Below, in pieces: positions 18,613 to 28,028 of a stretch of DNA of 64,000 bases (the first letter of the stretch is position 1; the number at the start of each line of letters is the position of its first letter). Source of the stretch: Bacteroidales bacterium M2 (lineage in GTDB: Bacteria; Bacteroidota; Bacteroidia; Bacteroidales; Muribaculaceae); assembly GCA_001689415.1 (NCBI GenBank), contig LUJM01000007.1, forward strand, positions 1 through 64,000, in the 5' to 3' direction. The notes under the pieces are model-generated. The model ran no database searches. It was not told the DNA's origin and saw only the letters and a program-made list of their open reading frames with translations. The translations under genes were made by a program, and so were the position numbers.

Positions 18613-21350
18613 TGTATACCGTTGGAGAGCGACGAACGTTTATCGTATTTAAAGTCGCTGAGAAGCGACGACTTAACGGATATGTGGAAATTGTAGCTCT
18701 TGTACGGTCCGACAGGCACAAAGCTTGCCCTCATGGTAAAGCAGTGCAGATCTCGCGATATATTACAATTCATATATGCGAGTTTGTGTGTATCGAAATT
18801 GTAGGAGGCCGAAAACGAGAAATCCCAGTTGGGCGTCGGACGTATGTTTCCGCTCAATGAGAGATTCTGAGTGATGCGTCCGTCAAACTCCATTTTCTCC
18901 TTATTGAAAGCGCCGTAACCATAATTGACCGAATAATTGAATGTCAGACTCCATGGCACAGACCACTTGGCATAACCGTCGCGTCCCATTTCGATATCGT
19001 CATGCGAGCCGGATGAATGCATATCGTCCTGCGCATCATCCATATCCCGCTGATATTCCGAGCCTGATCGGTTAGGGTCGGTTTCTTTGTTTTCTTTATT
19101 CTTATCCTTTTTACGCTTGAAAGTGTCGTTGTTGAAGGTATACGAGAACGATGTACCGGTCCTCATAAGCCTACCCCACCCTTTACCGGCCTGTAAGCGT
19201 GTACGATTGACCTTGACAGGCGTGCCCGACGAATTGAGCTGGTAGGTGTACGGATCCCACGTCGCCGAAAGGTTGAGATTGAAATTCTTGACCAGACGCA
19301 ATAGAATCGACGTAGATATATCGCTCCAATTCAATGAGTCTGCAGCGATATTATAACTTTGCTGAATATTGAAATTCTCTATAAGCGAAATCTTTTTCTC
19401 CCCTACCGAGTCATTATCGGTCTTTACCTTCATCTCAAGGTTGTTGGAAAGCGACATCGATATCGACCCGTTTTTACCCTGGCCGGGAACGCCAAACAAG
19501 GCATTAGGGAATTTTGAGTATTTTTTCACCTGCTGCTCTCCTCGCGAATCTGTGTAGGTGTATTGTCCATAGTACCCGAAGAACGAGCTTGAGAAGTCGG
19601 GCGCACCGCTAAACGATACAGACGGAGTGAGCACCCAACGAATCATCTTGAACTTCTGACCGAGCTTGCCTAAAGGCTGGAAGAATGCATACACCTTGGT
19701 GTCGAGCGATACCGAGGCCTGAAAATCCCACACGTTGTAGAAGCCATATACGGTATCCATACGCTCTATACGTTCAGCCTCGTCCCAGCTACGGTTTACC
19801 TTGTTGGTATACATGCGGTCGCTGAGGTTGAGCGATGGCGTGAGGTTGATATAGTTCAGCACGTTGAAGGTAGCCGAAATAGGTATTTTATGACTCATGG
19901 CATTGCGCCAGTCCTTTATAAGGCTCTTTTTAAAGAAATCATTCTGCTTGGATGTAAGCGAATTCTGCAACAGACCGGTATAGGAAAGTTTGATTTTTTC
20001 ATACCAGCGCTCGGCTCCGATAGCTTTTTTGCGCTTAAAGGGGTATACCTGCGATAATGAAACAGTTACATTAGGAAACGAGACCGAGAGTGTCGAGTCC
20101 TGAGTTCGCTGTGATACGTTAAATGTGGTAGACAGACTCCACTTTGAATTCGGGATGCGATAAGTCATGTTGATCGACGAACTCTTGGTATTCTCGGTAA
20201 AAGACGGAGAATAATAAGACCCGAGGTCATTGCGCGTATAGCCCGATGTGGTAAAGTTCACACTGGCCGACAACGACATATTCGGGTTTGCCTTAGAATC
20301 CTGGCTGTGGCTCCATAGCACCTGGAAGTTGGTCTGCACCGAATGGTCGGGCGATCCCTTTTCGCCCATGATTGTCTTCAAGTAGCTGAGATTGAAGTTA
20401 CCCGAATATTTATAGCGCTTGGCATATGTCGATGTAGCCCTCAAGCCCCATGAACCTTTGGTATAGATCTCGCCGGTAAGAGCAAGGTCGATGTTGTCGT
20501 TGATTGCAAAGTAATAACCGCCGTCGCTAAGGTAGAAACCACGGTTATAATCATCGCCAAAGGTGGGCACAATGATACCCGACGCATACTTATCCGTGAA
20601 GGGGAAATAACCGAAAGGCACGGCAAGCGGCAATGGAAGACCTGCAAGAACCATATATGTAGGTCCCACTATGATATCCTTACCGGGGCGGACCTTGCCT
20701 TTTGTAATATTGAAATAGAAATGAGGGTCGTCGTGATCATCACAAGTTGTATAGCGACCGTCTTTTATATAGAATTCGTTTTCGACATCTTTTTTGGTCG
20801 TACCACCGGTTAGATAACCTTCGCCCTGCTGTGTGACCACATTGGTTATATATCCTTTTTCGGTTTTGAAATTGTAGCGCATGGTTGCAGCCTCATAGTC
20901 TGTACCGTTTTCGTTAAAAACCGGCTTGCCCTGCACCACACCGGTCGAGTCTTCGCGCCCGACAGCAAATACAGTGTTATCGTTGAGATCCATTTGTATC
21001 TCGGCTGCGTCAAGCTTGATATCGCCATAGGTAACGTTGCCGGAACCATACATAAAGGCCGAATCGCGCCCAATGATAAGCATTGAATCCTTGGCCGAGA
21101 AATTAACTGCCGCATCGAGGTCGGTCTTGACATACTTTACACGACTTGCCTTCGCCACCGGTGCTGCCGGAACCGCAAGCAATGATTCCCCTTCGATAGT
21201 ATCTCGCGACAATATGGTCGGTACTACCCGGTCAACAGGAATCGCCAAAGAATCGAGCGATACATCACGAGTCGGTGCGGGACGACCCCATACCGACAAG
21301 CAACAAACGACCGCCAAAATGGCTATTATATATATTATGAGAGATCTCAA
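18603..21350 (-). CDS. lptD: LptD-like LPS-assembly outer-membrane protein
   Basis: A 915-aa protein with an N-terminal hydrophobic signal, an OstA/LptA-like beta domain (about residues 75-240, including DSMLIIGRDSAFMYGSGNV and DAAEIQMDLND) and a long beta-barrel whose strands have alternating hydrophobic residues and aromatic girdles. In the family this barrel, with the lipoprotein LptE, inserts LPS into the outer leaflet. The family call follows the Bacteroidetes LptD form, which lacks close similarity to the Escherichia coli one. A long acidic/lysine-rich insertion (about 750-800) is probably a surface or periplasmic loop. It heads an operon with the LTA-synthase-like gene. Confidence 0.88.
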   Translation of the reverse strand: MRSLIIYIIAILAVVCCLSVWGRPAPTRDVSLDSLAIPVDRVVPTILSRDTIEGESLLAVPAAPVAKASRVKYVKTDLDAAVNFSAKDSMLIIGRDSAFMYGSGNVTYGDIKLDAAEIQMDLNDNTVFAVGREDSTGVVQGKPVFNENGTDYEAATMRYNFKTEKGYITNVVTQQGEGYLTGGTTKKDVENEFYIKDGRYTTCDDHDDPHFYFNITKGKVRPGKDIIVGPTYMVLAGLPLPLAVPFGYFPFTDKYASGIIVPTFGDDYNRGFYLSDGGYYFAINDNIDLALTGEIYTKGSWGLRATSTYAKRYKYSGNFNLSYLKTIMGEKGSPDHSVQTNFQVLWSHSQDSKANPNMSLSASVNFTTSGYTRNDLGSYYSPSFTENTKSSSINMTYRIPNSKWSLSTTFNVSQRTQDSTLSVSFPNVTVSLSQVYPFKRKKAIGAERWYEKIKLSYTGLLQNSLTSKQNDFFKKSLIKDWRNAMSHKIPISATFNVLNYINLTPSLNLSDRMYTNKVNRSWDEAERIERMDTVYGFYNVWDFQASVSLDTKVYAFFQPLGKLGQKFKMIRWVLTPSVSFSGAPDFSSSFFGYYGQYTYTDSRGEQQVKKYSKFPNALFGVPGQGKNGSISMSLSNNLEMKVKTDNDSVGEKKISLIENFNIQQSYNIAADSLNWSDISTSILLRLVKNFNLNLSATWDPYTYQLNSSGTPVKVNRTRLQAGKGWGRLMRTGTSFSYTFNNDTFKRKKDKNKENKETDPNRSGSEYQRDMDDAQDDMHSSGSHDDIEMGRDGYAKWSVPWSLTFNYSVNYGYGAFNKEKMEFDGRITQNLSLSGNIRPTPNWDFSFSASYNFDTHKLAYMNCNISRDLHCFTMRASFVPVGPYKSYNFHISVKSSLLSDFKYDKRSSLSNGIQWY

Positions 21351-21376
21351 AAAGATTCTTTTTCGGTTTCGACGTG

Positions 21377-21384
21377 CAAAAGTA
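21377..21384 (-). promoter_or_regulatory. -7 promoter element of lptD
   Basis: The minus strand reads TACTTTTG, 26 nt before the lptD start. No matching -33 box is evident. Confidence 0.5.
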
Positions 21385-21459
21385 CGAAAAAGTTATCTAA
21401 TAGAAGTAGCCGATACATACAAAAAATCTAAATAGCCGCAAAATCGAAGCCCATGTACA

Positions 21460-22506
21460 CTACCACAGGTTGAATCTGAAGCCGAAAACAGCCTCGCCGC
21501 TAAGCACTCCTCCGGCATAGGTAGTCTCGCGGTCATTGACAATGGCCACATCGAATCGGCCGGTAACACCGGCAAACAACGGCCCTTTGTTCCATACGAC
21601 TGCCAACTTGAGACGATTGTAGAGCGACATCGACACTTTATCTATATCACTATTAACAAACCCCTTTCGCACACCTATAACCGGCGACTCACTCACTCCG
21701 AGAACCCAATTATGCGCGAAAACCCAATTGTAACCATAGCCGAAGCGCAGGGCATAATTATGGGTATTGACCCTGTAAATATTGTTAGCCCAATGCTGCG
21801 GGAGCTCGTCTTTCATATAATCCGGCAAGCCACTGAAATCAAAGCGTAATTTCTGGGTATATATCGAGAATCCCGTATAGAATGCGCCCTGACTACGACG
21901 CTGTAAACGACTGTAGTTGAACGATGCCGCCTCGCTGTAGCGCTTGTGATTAAAGAAATAATACGCATCGATTCCCCAGGTGGAGTTATCAATAGCATCA
22001 AACGGCACATGCAGGTGGTGGTCCGACCCAAAGCGTTTTAGAGTCGTGCCGACATTATTGTGAATCATATACGCCTCCGCGGCAAACAACATGCAGTTAA
22101 AGCCGAATCGGAAACGCTTACGCGACTGGTCGGAACCGCCGAAATAGCGGCTCACATTCACATCATATCCGGCCGATACTGCCAGATAGGTCAGATACAC
22201 ACCCAATGACGTAGAGGGATCGGAGCGCATGAATATACTGGTCTTGTTTGGCAAGCGAAAACTATATCCGTCAAGCCAACTCTCGGTAGTAATCTTGGCA
22301 GAAAACTTATAGCCGGTCGGTCGCACGTAGCAGGTATCGTAACCATTAAAGAACTTGTCGCCCCAGCGATATGTATTGACAACAAAGCGCGGAAACTTAC
22401 CCCACGTCGCGATAGAATCAAGATTGAATGATATAGCTTTCACCGGCACCGAAGAAACCGACACCAGCATCATAACTATAAACAATAAATTCCGTATGCG
22501 CTTCAA
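21460..22506 (-). CDS. DUF4421 family protein, probable outer-membrane barrel
   Basis: A 348-aa protein with an N-terminal signal sequence of about 24 residues. Many amphipathic beta-strands follow, ending in an aromatic residue two positions before the C-terminus (RFNLW), as outer-membrane barrels do. Sequence blocks such as RWGDKFFNGYDTCYV and GYDVNVSRYFGG match my memory of the DUF4421 family, which is widespread in Bacteroidetes and uncharacterised. It is a single gene with its own -7 element, upstream of lptD on the same strand. Confidence 0.78.
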   Translation of the reverse strand: MKRIRNLLFIVMMLVSVSSVPVKAISFNLDSIATWGKFPRFVVNTYRWGDKFFNGYDTCYVRPTGYKFSAKITTESWLDGYSFRLPNKTSIFMRSDPSTSLGVYLTYLAVSAGYDVNVSRYFGGSDQSRKRFRFGFNCMLFAAEAYMIHNNVGTTLKRFGSDHHLHVPFDAIDNSTWGIDAYYFFNHKRYSEAASFNYSRLQRRSQGAFYTGFSIYTQKLRFDFSGLPDYMKDELPQHWANNIYRVNTHNYALRFGYGYNWVFAHNWVLGVSESPVIGVRKGFVNSDIDKVSMSLYNRLKLAVVWNKGPLFAGVTGRFDVAIVNDRETTYAGGVLSGEAVFGFRFNLW

Positions 22507-22536
22507 AATTCAGAATACTAAACAAAATATGAAGTG

Positions 22537-22544
22537 CAAAAGTA
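22537..22544 (-). promoter_or_regulatory. -7 promoter element of the DUF4421 gene
   Basis: The minus strand reads TACTTTTG 30 nt before the start codon, within an A/T-rich stretch. Confidence 0.45.
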
Positions 22545-22595
22545 CAAAAAAGACGATTAATAAAAAAATTATGAGAACAAACTCACAAAAAAATG

Positions 22596-22841
22596 TCAAA
22601 ACAGCGACAACTGTACACCCGGGCGCATAGGTGCAATATACAGACTGCGTTCCTGCCGCCAACCCCGGCTTGCATTTCGCACACTAAGCCTTACCATTCC
22701 TACTACGCCGCCCAAAGCTTTGCGGACTGCTTTCAGTACATCTGCCAATGATGTGAAGCCACTCGAAGAAAACGAAGCAATCGTGCGTCCCTCAAAGGTC
22801 GCTGTTGCCCATACTGTGTCGTTGATTGTGATAGTTGCCAT
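22596..22841 (-). CDS. Conserved small protein, 81 aa, unknown function
   Basis: The sequence starts MATITINDTVWATATFEGR, has a central alpha segment (SLADVLKAVRKALG) and a basic stretch (RNASRGWRQER), and ends in a short hydrophobic tail. There is no signal peptide or membrane segment. I believe near-identical small proteins occur widely in Muribaculaceae and relatives, but I cannot name a role. A TAACTTTG -7 box lies 26 nt upstream of the start, which supports it as a real gene. Confidence 0.7.
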   Translation of the reverse strand: MATITINDTVWATATFEGRTIASFSSSGFTSLADVLKAVRKALGGVVGMVRLSVRNASRGWRQERSLYIAPMRPGVQLSLF

Positions 22842-22866
22842 ATGGAGAGTGTTTTTGATTATGGCA

Positions 22867-22874
22867 CAAAGTTA
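22867..22874 (-). promoter_or_regulatory. -7 promoter element of the 81-aa protein
   Basis: The minus strand reads TAACTTTG, a full match to TAnnTTTG, placed so that the transcript would have a short leader. Confidence 0.55.
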
Positions 22875-22942
22875 CGAGCACCTATGTGCCAACTACACGC
22901 ACACACGTATTAACAAATGATAAATTTGATATATACCATTCA

Positions 22943-22974
22943 TTTGGACAATGTAAAAATAATGTATATATTTG
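22943..22974 (+). promoter_or_regulatory. Strong promoter of the McrBC-like module
   Basis: TTTG (22943-22946), exactly 20 nt spacer, then TATATTTG (22967-22974): a full consensus Bacteroidetes promoter 28 nt before the start codon. Confidence 0.85.
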
Positions 22975-23002
22975 CATCTAAAAAAAAGAAAAAGCCGCAG
23001 CC

Positions 23003-25720
23003 ATGTACACATTTGCGATTTGCACTTTAGGGAAAAACTATACCGAAGAAATATCTCAGATCGAAGACCTTCCTTCCGGATTACAGAGAATACTAACACG
23101 CATCAGGATAAAATGCACCAAGGTTCCTGCCGAGTTTGTGCGCGGTACTAATGTATTTATTTGGATAGATTCCGACCACAAGGGAGCAAGTGCGGTCAAG
23201 GCGGGACTCAAAGCCATCGCCCGGTTGACACACATCAACAGAGGCAGCGACATAAACGACGAATCTACAGTTGAGTTAGAAATTTCATACATATTCGCCG
23301 GGGCAATTGACCGCGTAGATATTTTACGCGAAGCTCCAGCGATGTACTATATGTGCTCGGGGCTGCCTGTAATCGGCCTTAATAATGACACAAAAGCCAC
23401 CATACAAGTATTCTCCAACGATGGCGAACGCTGCGACTTGTCTGCGCTCTTCGAGATAATCAAAACATTTGCCCCGGGTTTTGAAAATGATGCGCTGCGA
23501 TTAAATCCTGAATGGCAACAGTTCATCGCCTGCACCACGCAAAATAGAATCGAAGACAAAGATTGCAGTCATTTGATAGAAACCGGAAATATAGTAGCAG
23601 AGGATTCGATTCTCAATCAGTTTGCAAAGAAATGCTTTATGTATTTTTACAAACTCGACAACTTTGCCGCGTTCTGGCCACATACCATAGTGGCGACAAT
23701 AAAAAACGGTGTAACATTCCGCACGATAAAAGACAACGACAACGGAATCGTGTTCACCGGCTTATTTAAAGCCGACAACATCGACGAAGGCCAATATTTC
23801 AGCAATAGCTACCGAGTTGACGACAGACTATGGTATCTGCCGTCGAACTGGTCGAAAACCGAATATGCACCGGGGACTAAAGCGCGAAACGCACTATCAA
23901 TACAGTGCCTCGAAAGATTCGTATCACGGTTCTATCCCGATTATGAAATAGTGTCAACAAGCTACAGTTATACCCTATTCAAAACCGGACTATCATCCTC
24001 GTTTAAAACCGCTAATCTCAATGAATTCTGGCTCAGGGTCGGAAGGATAGTACTGAAAACCGACCAAGATTTCAGCAAACTACCGCGCTACTATCATAAA
24101 GGCCATATACGTGTAAAGTCTAACTACGGCGGTGCAACAAACTTTTCAATCGGCTACTATGACCCAGCAAGCGGGCGGGTAGACACCGATAATTCATTTG
24201 AATATACAGGCCAAGCCGGGGTGGACGAGCACACATTTTACCTATCCACGGAGATTGCCAATACCAAAGCCTTCGACTACTTTATACCTGTTTTCAACAA
24301 AGCATACAGTGGTTTATTTGAAATCGAGCATGACGGCAACGAGTACCGCTTCTTCGACAAACGAGATTTAAAGCCTGAAATCTATAACAGCGACGAACCT
24401 CGACAAATAATATTCTTCGGAGCACCGGGCACCGGCAAATCACACGCCGTAAACAAGGTTATTAACGAAATTGCACCCAAGCGCAGTATCCGCACAACCT
24501 TCCACCCCGACACGGACTATTCATCGTTTGTCGGCTGTTTCAAACCAACAATGCGAGATGGGCGAATCGAATATGCCTTTACCGCTCAAGCGTTTGTAAA
24601 AGCGTATATCGAAGCTTGGCGCGACCGTTCGAAACCCTATTTCTTGGTTATCGAGGAAATAAACAGGGGTAACTGTGCCCAGATATTCGGCGACATCTTC
24701 CAGCTACTCGACAGAGAAATCGACGGACAATCATGCTATACCATAAAACCGGACACGGACCTTCAAGCCTACATAGCCGAAAACTTGAATCTCACACCCA
24801 ACATACCCGAAAACATTGCTTCGGGCGAGGAGATGTGCCTGCCGGGGAACCTGTTCATTTATGCGACAATGAACACCTCGGACCAATCGTTATTCCCGAT
24901 TGATTCGGCATTCAAACGGCGTTGGGAAATGCGATATACGGCAATAAAACCTGGAGAACACTTGCACACTATCGTAGTCGGCAAGGAAATATACAGCTGG
25001 ACCTCGTTTATCAATAAGGTAAACAAGAAAATCCTTGAACTAACAAAATCAGAAGACAAGCAACTCGGCTACTGGTTCATCAAACCCAACACGAATCACG
25101 AAATCAGCTGGAAACAGCTTGTAAGCAAAGCCATTTTTTATCTGTGGAATGACGTGATTAAAGACTACGCCGGCATGGAAAAAGAAGACTCGGCTTTCGG
25201 TAAGAAATTTGCGTTTTCTACTTTTTTCGATTCCGAGGGCGAGCCTATGCTCGAACATGTGATAGATTATCTTGACACACTCGGTGTTGAGAAAATAGTA
25301 ACAGATATCGACGCGCCGGAAAACGAAGACTCCGATGACGAAATCGATGACAACGATACCCAATTTCCACGAAGCAAAGACACCACCAAATACAGCATCA
25401 ATGGCACGGGGCAGTATAACAAGAGATCCCTTGCCGCACAGCTTGTAACACAATACATTGCCGACCACCCCAATATGTCTGCCGCGGAAGTGGTTGAAGA
25501 ATGGCGGACACTTGGAAATATAGTCTCGCATTTTATAGAACTTCAAGAGGAATTCAAGAACAGAAAAGACCAAAAGCCGAGAGTAAAAATAGTAAAATGT
25601 AACGGCGAGAATATATATGTTTCTACTAACGGCTGGGGCGGTGTAGATAAAATGAAAGAGCTTATACAAGCCGTAGAAAGCAAAGATTGGGGACTCTCAA
25701 TTAGCGAATACCCTAAATGA
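23003..25720 (+). CDS. McrB-like AAA+ GTPase/ATPase subunit of a modification-dependent restriction system
   Basis: A 905-aa protein. Residues 1-470 are unassigned; the first 110 have a beta-rich pattern (GTNVFIWIDSD, then VELEISYIF) that could be an EVE/PUA-like modified-base reader, but this is a guess. Then comes an McrB-type motor: Walker A GAPGTGKS (about 473-480), Walker B YFLVIEEINRGNCAQIFGD (about 546), and sensor/arginine-finger region MNTSDQSLFPIDSAFKRRW (about 623). A second small domain at the C-terminus (about 785-905) follows a very acidic linker. Such subunits translocate DNA for an McrC-type nuclease. The ATGA overlap with the next gene supports a two-subunit enzyme. Confidence 0.87.
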   Translation: MYTFAICTLGKNYTEEISQIEDLPSGLQRILTRIRIKCTKVPAEFVRGTNVFIWIDSDHKGASAVKAGLKAIARLTHINRGSDINDESTVELEISYIFAGAIDRVDILREAPAMYYMCSGLPVIGLNNDTKATIQVFSNDGERCDLSALFEIIKTFAPGFENDALRLNPEWQQFIACTTQNRIEDKDCSHLIETGNIVAEDSILNQFAKKCFMYFYKLDNFAAFWPHTIVATIKNGVTFRTIKDNDNGIVFTGLFKADNIDEGQYFSNSYRVDDRLWYLPSNWSKTEYAPGTKARNALSIQCLERFVSRFYPDYEIVSTSYSYTLFKTGLSSSFKTANLNEFWLRVGRIVLKTDQDFSKLPRYYHKGHIRVKSNYGGATNFSIGYYDPASGRVDTDNSFEYTGQAGVDEHTFYLSTEIANTKAFDYFIPVFNKAYSGLFEIEHDGNEYRFFDKRDLKPEIYNSDEPRQIIFFGAPGTGKSHAVNKVINEIAPKRSIRTTFHPDTDYSSFVGCFKPTMRDGRIEYAFTAQAFVKAYIEAWRDRSKPYFLVIEEINRGNCAQIFGDIFQLLDREIDGQSCYTIKPDTDLQAYIAENLNLTPNIPENIASGEEMCLPGNLFIYATMNTSDQSLFPIDSAFKRRWEMRYTAIKPGEHLHTIVVGKEIYSWTSFINKVNKKILELTKSEDKQLGYWFIKPNTNHEISWKQLVSKAIFYLWNDVIKDYAGMEKEDSAFGKKFAFSTFFDSEGEPMLEHVIDYLDTLGVEKIVTDIDAPENEDSDDEIDDNDTQFPRSKDTTKYSINGTGQYNKRSLAAQLVTQYIADHPNMSAAEVVEEWRTLGNIVSHFIELQEEFKNRKDQKPRVKIVKCNGENIYVSTNGWGGVDKMKELIQAVESKDWGLSISEYPK

Positions 25721-27426
25721 GACTCCTCATCGAAGATTTCCCATATCCCTCCGATTCTGCAAGGGAACTGCTGTGCGAAGGTGATTATCGCATAGCAGGA
25801 GACGTATGTCGCGTATCAAAAATAGGATACTACTATAATCCGTTGATCCGTGACTGCGTATTCATTCTCCCCAAAGTTATCCTTGACTATCACGACAATG
25901 ATAGCGATGATACAGTATTCGGCAATCTAAGCCCATTAGATATAATTGACGTAGAGAAGGCGCTGAGCAACGAATTGCTCAACCCCGACCAACGCAATTT
26001 TATCTATAACTTCTCCACTTGGATATACCGAGCCATATTCGAATACGCCAAAATCAACGACAAACTGCCCGAAAATCAGCAATCCAAAATTATTTATCGC
26101 AAACAGTTCCACAGAGTCGACCACAATGGGCAGCAAAACGACAGCACACTACTCGATACAATTTTATCCCTTATACGATTCGCAAACGAGAACCGCGAAT
26201 ATTTCATGTTCATTATCAATAATATACATAGCGGATATAACAAGATTCACTGGAACAAAACCATATCGAAAAGAGACACAATTATATACAACGGCGCCCC
26301 ATATTACATCGATACGGTAAACAGGAAAAAGCAAATCAATTTTGACGAAGAACTACTTATCATTTTTTACTCGATACTCGCGCACGTTCGCGACAAATAC
26401 GGTTTTCCTATAAACTTTGATGTCAACTACCAACTGATAACAGGGTATAAATTCGAAAGCTATATCGCCGGTCTTGGCAAATCGAGACTGCTGCAGATAA
26501 AATACAAATACTTCTCAGATAAAGCACTACAGTTATGGCACTTATGCTATAACTTTTTCACTGTATCCGAACTGATGTCGTCCAAGCCCGACACAGATGA
26601 ATACTTGCTCGTTTCAGACTTCGACATCGTTTTCGAGACGATGATCGACACTCTTATATCCGAGAACAATATCCCGGTGGCATTGAGGAATCAACGCGAC
26701 GGAAAGATCGTTGATCATATATACCCCTATACCTCATTGATATCATCGGACAACATCTATTACATCGGCGACAGTAAATACTACAAGATCGGCGGTGCCG
26801 TTCATGGCTATTCAGAGTATAAACAATACACATACGCCCGCAATGTAATACACTATAACATCAACCTTTTGCTTCGGAACAACAAGTCACTTCTTGCCAA
26901 CAAGCTCCTATACCGCGACAGCCTTACCGAAGGATACAACCCAACTCCCAATTTCTTTATCAGTGCCGAAATCGACGACCAATACCGGTATAACGAACCG
27001 GGGATACACCTACGCAAAAACCGTGACGGGAAGAACTATAGTGTAAGCCGACATTTCGAGAACCGGCTTTTTGACCGCGACACACTTTGGCTTTCGCACT
27101 ATAGCATCAACTTCCTCTACGTCGTCGCTCTGTTTATATCTTCGAACCAGAATGCACGCGATGACTTTAAAGCAAGAATCAGGCAAAGTTTTCGCGAGCA
27201 CCTTATAGGCTTCCTCAATGGCATGTACGACTTCTATATCTTCAATGGTGATAAAGAAGATATGGAGAGCTTTGTCAACGACCATTTCCGTGAGCTTTCA
27301 GGTAAGCTTTTCCATTTTTCGGGCACACTCATTATGGCTCTCGAAAAAGGACATGCCGACTCAACTAAAATACATCAGCTATACTCCACCCAATTTAGCA
27401 AATACCAGCTACCCCTACCGTTTTAA
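25717..27426 (+). CDS. McrC/LlaJI-like restriction endonuclease subunit
   Basis: A 569-aa protein whose start overlaps the McrB-like gene by 4 nt. In its middle, Asp in IVDHIYPY (about residue 333) and YYIGDSKYYK (about 350-357) form a PD-(D/E)xK nuclease signature; the flanking helix-strand pattern fits the LlaJI/McrC group. About 300 N-terminal residues and a long C-terminal region (about 400-569) are unassigned. No methyltransferase gene is adjacent, so the pair looks like a type IV, modification-dependent system rather than classical LlaJI. The AT-rich, asparagine/tyrosine-rich composition contrasts with neighbours and suggests horizontal acquisition. Confidence 0.8.
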   Translation: MRLLIEDFPYPSDSARELLCEGDYRIAGDVCRVSKIGYYYNPLIRDCVFILPKVILDYHDNDSDDTVFGNLSPLDIIDVEKALSNELLNPDQRNFIYNFSTWIYRAIFEYAKINDKLPENQQSKIIYRKQFHRVDHNGQQNDSTLLDTILSLIRFANENREYFMFIINNIHSGYNKIHWNKTISKRDTIIYNGAPYYIDTVNRKKQINFDEELLIIFYSILAHVRDKYGFPINFDVNYQLITGYKFESYIAGLGKSRLLQIKYKYFSDKALQLWHLCYNFFTVSELMSSKPDTDEYLLVSDFDIVFETMIDTLISENNIPVALRNQRDGKIVDHIYPYTSLISSDNIYYIGDSKYYKIGGAVHGYSEYKQYTYARNVIHYNINLLLRNNKSLLANKLLYRDSLTEGYNPTPNFFISAEIDDQYRYNEPGIHLRKNRDGKNYSVSRHFENRLFDRDTLWLSHYSINFLYVVALFISSNQNARDDFKARIRQSFREHLIGFLNGMYDFYIFNGDKEDMESFVNDHFRELSGKLFHFSGTLIMALEKGHADSTKIHQLYSTQFSKYQLPLPF

Positions 27427-27513
27427 CTGTTTAAAACAAGCTTTTTCAGAACAGGCATAGTATTTAAAACCGCATTTTAAGTTTTTTAGTTTTTATCTTA
27501 TAAAGTAAATTAG

Positions 27514-27521
27514 TAATTTTG
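27514..27521 (+). promoter_or_regulatory. -7 promoter element of the dsbD operon
   Basis: TAATTTTG lies 48 nt before the first start codon of the pair, after a T-rich stretch that may supply a weak -33 box. Confidence 0.5.
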
Positions 27522-27569
27522 TAAGAATTTTGAGCCTATTGCGTTGCGATACTCCAAACATAACTACTT

Positions 27570-28028
27570 ATGAAACGTATAATCACACTCTTATTGGCTA
27601 TAATAGTCCTCGCCGGGATTACGGCGACAGCCCAACAGCCTGTGCGTTGGCGTACATTTGTCAAGGCCACCGGCCCCAATCAAGGCACTGTCACCTTCCG
27701 AGCCTTGATTGAGAAAGGTTGGCACTTGTATGGTCTTGAACTACCAAAAGACGGTCCTAAACCGACAGAATTCAATCTTGAAGGCTCAAAGGACATCGAA
27801 TTTACTGGCAATATAAAGCCTGCTCGCAAGGCTCTTGAGGTTAACGACCCTCTATTCGGCATGACTTTGTCGTGGTGGGACAGCAATATAGAATTTACAA
27901 TACCATTTAAAATAACCGGAAAAGAACCCAAGCTTCATTGTATTATTAGCTTTATGGCTTGTGACGGTACTACTTGTCGTCCGCCTGCCAAAGAAACTAT
28001 CACTACACCTATCAATCTGAATAAGTAA
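27570..28028 (+). CDS. Stand-alone DsbD N-terminal (alpha) domain protein
   Basis: A 152-aa protein with an N-terminal signal peptide (cleavage about residue 21, ITATAQQ). The rest corresponds to the immunoglobulin-like periplasmic alpha domain of DsbD, including the redox pair in FMACDGTTCRPPAKE that in DsbD passes electrons to partner proteins. The same domain is repeated as the start of the next gene, so this is a duplicated single-domain copy, probably a periplasmic redox partner or client-specific acceptor. It is joined to dsbD by a TAATG stop-start overlap at 28026-28030. Confidence 0.85.
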   Translation: MKRIITLLLAIIVLAGITATAQQPVRWRTFVKATGPNQGTVTFRALIEKGWHLYGLELPKDGPKPTEFNLEGSKDIEFTGNIKPARKALEVNDPLFGMTLSWWDSNIEFTIPFKITGKEPKLHCIISFMACDGTTCRPPAKETITTPINLNK

